Source: Branchiostoma floridae (taxonomy: Eukaryota; Chordata; Leptocardii; Amphioxiformes; Branchiostomatidae). From it: a DNA stretch of 64,000 nucleotides. The notes under the pieces are model-generated. The model saw nothing but the letters and a program-made list of their open reading frames with translations, did not search any database and was not told where the DNA came from. Positions 50,301-59,300 of this stretch are shown here, piece by piece. How positions within the stretch are numbered: the first letter of the stretch is position 1; every line of letters starts with the position of its first letter. The stretch is taken from contig NC_049995.1 of the NCBI RefSeq assembly GCF_000003815.2, forward strand, positions 4,834,409 to 4,898,408. Direction: 5' to 3'. The position numbers and the translations under genes are program-made.

Positions 50301-53300
50301 ATAATATGGCTAAAATGATATTTCTATCTTTATGATATAAACTATAATCTACAATCTAATAGAATGTTGTACCTGTGGTTCGGAAGAGGCGTTTGCTCCA
50401 CACATCTATCTTCCCATTCGTCAGGTACAAACTCCTCACACACCTCGGCAGCAGTTTCGTCAAAGGATGTATTTGCCAGTGGTCCGGGGGACGGAGGTAC
50501 AAAGTCAACTATCACTGCCTTAGATGTCAGAATGTTCGTGTATCCTAAGCATCGTTTTAGAGAACATATGATGATTCAGATATCTTACATCTTAACACAG
50601 GTATAGAGAAGTTAAATCGGCGATGTATAAAGTGCTCAGGACCCTTGGTTCTCAAATTTAAAGAATTATTTTTATACGATATTCTTCAACAGAAGAATAG
50701 TGTTCAGGTCTACGCGGACAGGTATGTCAATTTAATGATGATGTCAATATGATATTTTTTTTAGATTTTGGCTTCTTATCACAGTAAGAAATATTCAATT
50801 TGGTGCCTGCATGCTTTGAGTCTATGAAGATCTATGAACTGTAATGTGTATTGTTGAGTCTATTTATTTTCTTTTGCTACTTGATCATTTTCAAATCTGA
50901 ATCATGTACATCGATGGTTTATTGCTAACCTTTAGTGTCTGAAATGACTTACCCACAGTGTTGTTGAGGAACAGGTTGTAGTAGTACAAGGTGTTATGCA
51001 CCAAACCGAGTCCATCATGGCTGACCTCCACAGCGTGGCCGATGCCAAGTCGCTCGAAGTTGTGGAAAATTCCATCCTTTTAACAACAAGAGTATACATT
51101 TTAATCTGCCATTGAAACAGTCCTAGCACGCTGTGTGCTAATTAATTAGTACTTAGCTAATGGTTCCGTCGAAACATCGAAACTGATGTATTACGCCGAG
51201 GAGCGGTGATACTGGCTATATAGATACACATACGTTATTCTGAGCAATTTCTTTTTAATTCTCATCAGCAATACTAATATTGATAGCGTGTAAAGTCAAG
51301 GGGAAACTACATGTTAGAAATTCGCCCAAGGGAAAAAGTCCCATTGGTTACAGTCAGCAATCTATGTTAAAAAGGCTTAAGCAATTTGCCATTAAGATAT
51401 TTTCCTGTCTTTTTTATTATCATTCCAGAAGTAACATAAATAATAGTGCAGACAAGACAAAGAAAACAATATGTACCACGGAAAATGACTGAAATATAAA
51501 AAAAGAGAAGCAATCTTTGCTAACGTACCCTGTACATGACGACCTCATGCCCCTCTATCTCCTCCAGTAGTTCACACCGCCCGACGTCGCTGTAGTCGTA
51601 GTTAAAGCTGAGACATTTTGTAGGTGGCAATGCCAGACAGTCTCTAGCGCACTTTTGTGCGTATGGATAATGGGCTATATGGTGAGGTTTCGACTTCACT
51701 CTTCCTGTGTACAAAAACAGGTACAACATTTGAAAGTATGTAAGGTCTCGATTAATTGATTAAATGTAGACCAGGCACATGAGCAAGTGTTTAAAGATGG
51801 TTCTGTTAGGGAGACTAATGCAAAATGATTGTATATGATATGATTGAGGCCAATCTGTATTGGTAGTAATCATTGTACTAAACTTTCTTCCAACACAAAG
51901 GTATACAGGGATAAAATTTTCAACGGCCACTGTCGCCTTCTGTAGTATTTGATATGAATTGTGGATCACAAATGGCCGATTTTCATTATTATCTTGTTGC
52001 ACATAAGGCAATATATTATACATGTCCACTGCTAGCATGCTACATCAGGAACCATCAATCAGGATAATCAGGACCATATTGAATTTCATTCAATAAACAG
52101 ATCAATTATACCGATGATGATGTCAAGTATTAGCCGTATATCGAATAAAATACTGACTGCAGTTTACACAAAATAATTGTTTGCATTGTTATTGATATTG
52201 TTCTAGACTTGTTGAAGCTGCGGAATTGTGTAAGTTATTACAGCAAAGACAATGTCCCACTACTTGCCTAGACGTGGTGCCGCAAAGTACTCCAGATTGC
52301 GGGTATCATGTGGGTCATGCCCGATGCTGATCTCAACGTGGATTTTGGTGATGTTGATGTCCATCCACGGCACGACCTGGTCTCCGTAAACCTGCCGTCC
52401 AAACCCTACAGCTTCCTACGCAAACAAGAACATTGTGGTGTTTTAGCTTAAGAAGCCAAGACGGGCAATACGTCGATAAAGATTAGACATCCAGGTAATA
52501 AGATATGCCAAAAAGCAGTTACTCAAGCAACTGGATATGATTTTGGAAACGATCAGACGTTTCAGATAGTGTCCACTATTTGAGGTGCACAATGATTGGC
52601 CCGAAAAGTATGACGTCACTCCCCCTATAAATAAGAGATGCGCGCATGAATATATCATTCTTCTGTGTGCTGGCCCTCCGGCAAAGTCTGAAGCCAGCAG
52701 CGTGCGTCCTTCCTCGCCCCAGCGCAGAAAACTTGCCGGGAAAAGGCCACGAGAATGCCGGCGGGAGACTCGCTACTACACGATGCGGTGCCGCAGCTCA
52801 AGCTCGTGACGGCAGCTCGTACTCTCCCGGGGATTGTATCAGAGATACACGGTATCTCGCAAGGTTTGGTCGAACACGGTAAAGTTTTATCTGAGGCCGG
52901 TCTGGACATTTACTTGTTCGTTTTGTGGTATGGTGTTGTACATGTGTTGAGACATGTTTGATATTTGTAGTCTAGGCCTGTTGCAGTGCTAGCAGAGCCA
53001 TGTTTTTTGACGTACGGGAGGACTTGCGGATTTTTCCGGTTGACTGTCACATTGTTTCATTTTCGTGTTTTCTGTTTGTTGCCTGTTTGCTGGTTGTTTC
53101 GTGAACGTTTTGTACACGTTGCGTGCAGGTCCGAGGAGAGCCATCTTTAATATGTAGAATGTTTCTTTTCAGGTGTTAGTATATACGCTCGCATCCTCTG
53201 TTGAATTTTGCTGTGGCCACCTTTCGCCGACGCTGATTAGTGGCGCTGTTTAGGACTTTTGCTATTTGTGTGTTTTTCTTGTTTTCTGAAAGTGTTACCA

Positions 53301-56300
53301 GGATGCTAGAGCTGTCCCTGTCGAGGAGATGCAACATGGCTACCCTCTGAGTGTCACTGTGGTAGGATAATAGAATCCGTTGCCATCCTCCACCTTGAAG
53401 GCGAGGGAGTCTTTTGTCTAGTATTGAGGAGCGTTGCAGACCGAGATCTTCACCATTTCCTTGTCATTTTCTGATTTTTGTACGTTTTAGCAGTTTGCAC
53501 CGACACGTGGTTTGAGAGCCTGGACAAAGAAGCAAAATGGATTCCCTCTCAGTTTACCTGGACTGAATGAAGATTATAATCCGGAATTTTACGAACGCCT
53601 TCATACAGTGTGGAGGACTAGTACAGACCGAGAGATTCGTTATTTTCTTGTCATTTTCTAATTTTTGTATGTTTTAGTGATACGCAGACACGTGGTTTGA
53701 GAACCCGGACAAAGAAGCAAGATGGATACTCAATCTGCATCCATCCTCTACCAGAGAATTCTACGAACGCCTCCATACAGTTCGGAGGTCCTTTACAGAC
53801 CTAGAGCTTCGCCATTTTCTTGTCATTTTCTTTAAATATTTATATTTTTTTCGTGTGTATGGTTTTATGCAGGATTTTAGGATAACACCATCATGGCATC
53901 GGGACTCACTATGGCTACCATTTTTTGGAGTTCTTTTCAGGAATTGAAACCCACCACCATCCTCCTCGTGGGCGATGTAGTAATGCAGACTGCCAGCGTT
54001 TCTAGAGCGTGGCTTTTGTTACATTCATGTTATTGGCCGTTTTCGCTTGTTAAGTTTTTGGATTGCGTGGGTGTTAGCACGGTGTGTCGTGTGCGTGGCC
54101 TGTTTTTTTTACCAGGTTTTGCGTGTTGTTGTTGAACGTGTATGTACGGGGAGCACGCATGGCCTAGGACTGTTCATGTTATCGGGGCTTGCCCTCCTTT
54201 GAGCGCTAGGCGGGGGGATTTGGAGTGCGTATGGTGTGGATGTTGTTACGATTGGACTTTGCGGTAATTTCGTCAGCGGTATCGATAATTGTGTTTTTGT
54301 TTCCGCATAGTTCTCAGGAACTGGGACGTGTTGGTTCACGCGTGACGTTCTTCCCCACCCGTAACGACCCTTGTAAGAAGTTTCGGCAGGTACGACAGAA
54401 GACGGAGCAGCAAGTGGTGGCGCGAGAATGACAGCCGGGCAGTCTCTCTTAGACCGCCCCTCCTCGCCTTTCCGGACACTTGAGTGGCACAAGGACAGCC
54501 TCAACGCTTCACGCTGTCCACCCGCCACACGTCACGAAGATGGTAAGACCCGGGCGGGCACCGGCGAGTGTCGCGGGTAGAGCTCACGTCACGAAGATGG
54601 TAAGACCCGGGCAGGCACCGGCGAGTGTCGCGGGTAGAGCTCACGAAGATGGTAAGACCCGGGCAGGCACCGGCGAGTGTCGCGGGTAGAGCTCACGAAG
54701 ATGGTAAGACCCGGGCAGGCACCGGCGAGTGTCGCGGGTAGAGCTCACGAAGATGGTAAGGCCCGGGCAGGCACCGGCGAGTGTCGCGGGTAGAGCTCAC
54801 GAAGATGGTAAGACCCGGGCAGGCACCGGCGAGTGTCGCGGGTAGAGCTCACGAAGATGGTAAGACCCGGGCAGGCACCGGCGAGTGTCGCGGGTAGAGC
54901 TCACGAGAATGGTAAGGCCCCGGGCAGGCACCGGCGAGTGTCGCGGGTAGAGCTCACGAAGATGGTAAGGCCCGGGCAGGCACCGGCGAGTGTCGCGGGT
55001 AGAGCTCACGAAGATGGTAAGGCCCGGGCAGGCACCGGCGAGTGTCGCGGGTAGAGCTCACGAAGATGGTAAGACCCGGGCAGGCACCGGCGAGTGTCGC
55101 GGATAGAGCTCACGAAGTTGGTAAGACCCGGGCAGGCACCGGCGAGTGTCGCGGGTAGAGCTCGCGAAGATGGTAAGACCCGGGCAGGCACCGGCGAGTG
55201 TCGCGGGTAGAGCTCACGAAGTTGGTAAGACCCGGGCAGGCACCGGCGAGTGTCGCGGGAAGATATTGATCTCGGTTCAGTTCAGTTCCGTTCATACACA
55301 GAGAGGGGGCACCAGCGTCTTCACATTGAACTCAACCAAGTTTAAAACCTCCGTGAGTTTACGAAATGGAAATACCCAGGCAGGCACAGGAAGTGCCGCA
55401 GAAGAATATGGAGCTCACGGTGGATGTTTTAGGAAGGAAAACTTACTCGTACTTCGCCGTAAAAGGTTTTGAAGACCGCAAGCCAGAAATCATATCGCCA
55501 TGAGATCGAGAAGGCATTGAATCCACAAAATTGTGTTGTTATATAAGGACGGTCGCACTAAATAGGTACCAAGGGCAAGGCATATTACACTGGAAGGTAT
55601 ACAAGTGCGAATTTTCTAGGCAGTACGCAAGAAACACATTCCTTAACCACGTGTGGGACAATATTCTTAAGAAGTAGGGGAAAAAAAAAAAGTTACATCA
55701 ATTCATCGTTAATTGACAACTGATTGTGTTATGGATGTATTACACTCCTTTACGTTTGGGACCGCATTGTAAATGTGTGCATCAAAGCTGTTTGTACATA
55801 TGTAAATACTTTTTGTTTTGTGACCGCATCTGAACTGTGAGCAGCGACACCTGTCCTGCAGTACAATGTGAACCAGTCAGAATTGCCCTGAAGAAGGTAA
55901 CAGACGGTCACCGAAACGTCGGTGTGAATAAAGCATTGGTTGTGTAAAAAGAGTCTCTTTATTCACATTTCGTAACCAGTTTGGCATAACTGAATAAAAG
56001 TGTTTTAAAACTGGAGATATGCGGGTCCAAATGTCTTACTGAGAGATGACTGTGGTGTGATAGATGGCGGTTGGCTGAGGAATGAGTCCACTCTGCTCTG
56101 TACTTAATTTTCGTCCTAGCCCGAGACTTTGCATAATGACGCTACATTTTCAGCGACAATATTCAGCAAATTGCAGTTCTCGACAAGTGAGCTTGAAGTC
56201 GCATGTAAGAAAAGGGGCTCGAAAAGGAAATGCTGCAAGTGAGAAGTAATCTCGGGTAAATAGTTCAAGAAATCTTTTCCATAGAGGTCACAATAGTTGT

Positions 56301-59300
56301 GAAAATCTGAGTTTGTTTTCCTGGGAAGTGTTGTACATAGTACTAAAACGACGCAAAGAGAAGGATCGCTCTTGGCCGCCGGCCTCTGCATTTGGTAGAC
56401 TAAGAAATCCAGTGTGGAACCGCAAGGATATCAGATGTTGTGATATGCGCCTTTGCCAGGCACGTATACTCCCTATCGCCACATATGCCTGTGTGACAGG
56501 GACTTTGGAGTGGTCACATGAGCTCCTCCTGTTAGCTTTCGATTTGAGACACCTAGGGGCGTTTCTCTGTATTGCACTCCGAGATCGTGTACCATAATTG
56601 AAGCATCAAAGCTAGACATGGATTAGAACACTCTTTTGGTTGATACAATTTTGGTAATAAGACTAAAGTGGCTCAAACTGGTATTAAAGAAGGGAGGACT
56701 TTTCTAGGTCGGAAACCTTGTAAGAAATCGTAGGCTGGATACCGTAAGGTGTTACTTCGCTATTGTATTAGACGGATTTATCATCTCTGGCTGTCGCTTC
56801 ACTGACTGAGTTGAATCAGCCGACACAAGTACCCTTACAGATTTTACACCGGATCCCAACATCGAAGCTATGATGTGGAACACTATGTTTGTCTTCCGAT
56901 TCCATCTTGGGCTTACCGCTATCTCTATTGAGGAAAAAGAATTTCGTGTTTGAACTGTTGAGAGGTCGTCCGGACTCAGAATAATACTTTTGGGCATTAT
57001 GCATCTCCGAGGTCGCGGTGAGCGTTTGGAACAGTTTTGCACTCCACTTGTGCAAGCCTGGTGTCTTTCCATATTGTTGCTTCGGTGGGTCGAGTTTATT
57101 AAGCAGGAAGAGTGGCAAATATGAGCGTCTCCGTCCTCTGAAAGGTTGGGGATCAGCATCGTCAAGCGGATGCTTGAAAGTTGAGGTTGGATAAGGCTGG
57201 GGGCCGTTGGGCATAGAGACAGTCGAGGCTCAAGACAAATGGTCCTGCGATGCGAGGGAAAAATAGTTTTGTTTTACCTCTAACGCGGATAATTCAGAAC
57301 TGGGCTTGGCCGTGTCCTTATCGTTCTTCCTTCGAGTGATCGTAGAGGAACGGTTTTGAGATAACAATTTTGCGTTGCTTCTTCCATTTTGTTTGTCGTG
57401 CAGCAAAAAATGAGAGTGGGCTATATATGAGTGTTGGGTTGTTTGAGAGTGGGCACCGTACAAGGGAGAGGCAGCGTGAGAGGTAAGATGAGAAAGGAGT
57501 TACATGAGAGAAGGGAGTTGAGAGAGGGGAAATGAGAGATGGGGAGTTGAGAGAGAATAATGAGAAAGGGTGTGGTGAAAGAGGTATAGAGGGAGCGGAT
57601 GACAAGCGTTCTTCCAAAGGAATGTTATATTAGCCAGATAGATCCAGATACGAACGCGTTGATGTATACAGACACAGACACGTTGATGCGTTACGCTGAA
57701 GGGCGGTTACGTTAGCTAGATATCTATACTAATTATAGATACTGATACAGGTACAAAGTTAAGGGGTTCAAAGGGAAAAGGAAGGGCTCAATAGCCAGAG
57801 ATGGCAAAGGCGGAAGACGACGATTTCCGCATCACTCATACTGGAGGGCCAATAATTACGCACCTCAAAAAGGATACTATTTGAGGTGCACAATGATTGG
57901 CCCGAAAAGTATGACGTCACTCCCCCTATAAATAAGAGATGCGCGCATGAATATATCATTCTTCTGTGTGCTGGCCCTCCGGCAAAGTCTGGAGCCTGAA
58001 GCGTCCCACCCACCCGCCCATCGACAAGTTTTCTGCTTTCTGTGGAGTTAGGCATCTGCTTCAGGATGGTCGCTTTAGCACATAGGTGACTTTAGGCTCC
58101 AGACGACGATTTCCGCATCACTCATACTGGAGGGCCAATAATTACGCACCTCAAAAAGGATACTATCTTTCGTCAGTGACACTGAAGTGATCTAAAAAAA
58201 CTAGTCTTTTATACCCTAACCTATAAATGATATATTGTAAGACAAAGTCAAGCTGAACATAATTTGGATTCCAATAGAAAACAAAGGTAAGGCAAAGTCA
58301 ACCTGAAGACAATTATGGATTTCAATGGGAAACAAAGCTAAGACAGGGGTAATATCAAAATGTGCTAATGCTAAAACTTGGGATCTAACAGTTACAGGGC
58401 AGACATAATATACTTTGTTTTTATTAGGCTTGTACATTGTATGCGAAACTATATGTGCGTATACACTGCTTGTAAATGACAAAGTAACAAGTATCTTCAT
58501 TTTTTTATATTCAATGTGTTTACGTTACTTATCATTTAATGGTAATAAACTAAGAATATCATGCACCATTCGGAATTAGGCGACATCTTTTTTCCAATAT
58601 ATCAATAACAAATATTTGTTCTTACCTTCTGGTTGATCAAAACGGAGTCGTCCAAGGCTACAGCTGACGCGCGAAGAATGCCGGGATGGCTTGTGGAGAT
58701 GAAGTCAGGAGTGACTCTTCCTCCCGGTAAGGTGACGTCATAAGTAGGCAGCTCACACGTGGCTAGCGAGGTCTGCTGTGCCGAGTTGGTGGCAGTCACG
58801 GTGAAGTAGAGAGGGACTCCTCCTCGCATCATCTTCAAATAAAGATTATAACAAGTTATATTTATGATCATATATCATCTTACATTCCACTTCTCGAAGA
58901 ACTAGCAATGAAATGTTGGCATGTCTGTGAAATAGAACGTAATGTACGCGCTACAATTGGTAGAGTTTATGTCGTTCCTATCAAGTAGGGGGCAAAATGG
59001 TTCAAATAAAGCTTTAGACAACATACAATTATGAATTATTTATGTTGATGTTAAGTCTTCTATGTCAATTATGTTAATGAGTATAAGACATAATGTATTT
59101 ATTCCTCTAGGGCCTATGTGCAGGTATTGTATGACATAACAAACATATACAGGAAAGTATAGACAACAATACACAAGTTTGACATACATAGTAGATAGAT
59201 ACGTTGTACTAAGCTAACCGAGTAGAATTAAGGTCTTTCTGCTTCTTTGTACTTGAGAATATAAATCACATAGGCAATACCACTTTGCGTGCATTAGCAC

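Larger units (their letters stand above)
41414..50544 (-). other. Giant gene exons 10-22: FN3-like modules
   Basis: Exons 50373-50544, 49590-49684, 49196-49366, 48624-48804, 48082-48248, 46421-46594, 45062-45256, 44365-44544, 43589-43836, 43138-43262, 42778-42946, 42052-42214 and 41414-41579. Clear signatures: YVTANWDGFHDNETGIFGYT (across exons 11-12), TVGTDHCFDDIHPHKDPH, YHVSVRALNK, YTIDTTPPFVN, LIVDTTPPIPGTVHDG, DFHDEESGIGFYMWGVGTT, MYDATPPEEGWVNDG, YTVDVTPP, VIIDPTPP, VAAVNGAGL, YWAAVGTSPGG and YYVAVKAQNGAG. Some modules carry extra cysteines (exons 10, 12 and 13). Every junction preserves frame. Several small MITEs lie in these introns. Confidence 0.85.
52579..57869. mobile_element. 5.3-kb TIR element with internal promoter, captured-looking fragments and tandem array
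   Basis: Bounded by TTTGAGGTGC(A)CAATGATTGGCCC at the left and its imperfect inverse gggccaataattacgcacctcaaa at the right. A 276-bp element with the same ends follows at once (57880-58155). The interior holds a CRE/TATA promoter (52611-52633), a candidate first exon (52755-52878), a protein-like repeat unit in three copies (53435-53830), a 14-copy 52-bp array (54534-55259) and a SINE-like piece (55856-55965). No intact transposase was recognised, so it is a non-autonomous or decayed carrier. The superfamily is unassigned. Confidence 0.65.

Noticed and set aside
54109..55472. Arg/Gly/Pro-rich frames on both strands
   Set aside because: Products of the 52-bp array, which stays open by chance in several frames.
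57318..57617. 99-codon Ser/Pro/Leu-rich minus-strand frame
   Set aside because: Low-complexity GA-rich tract.
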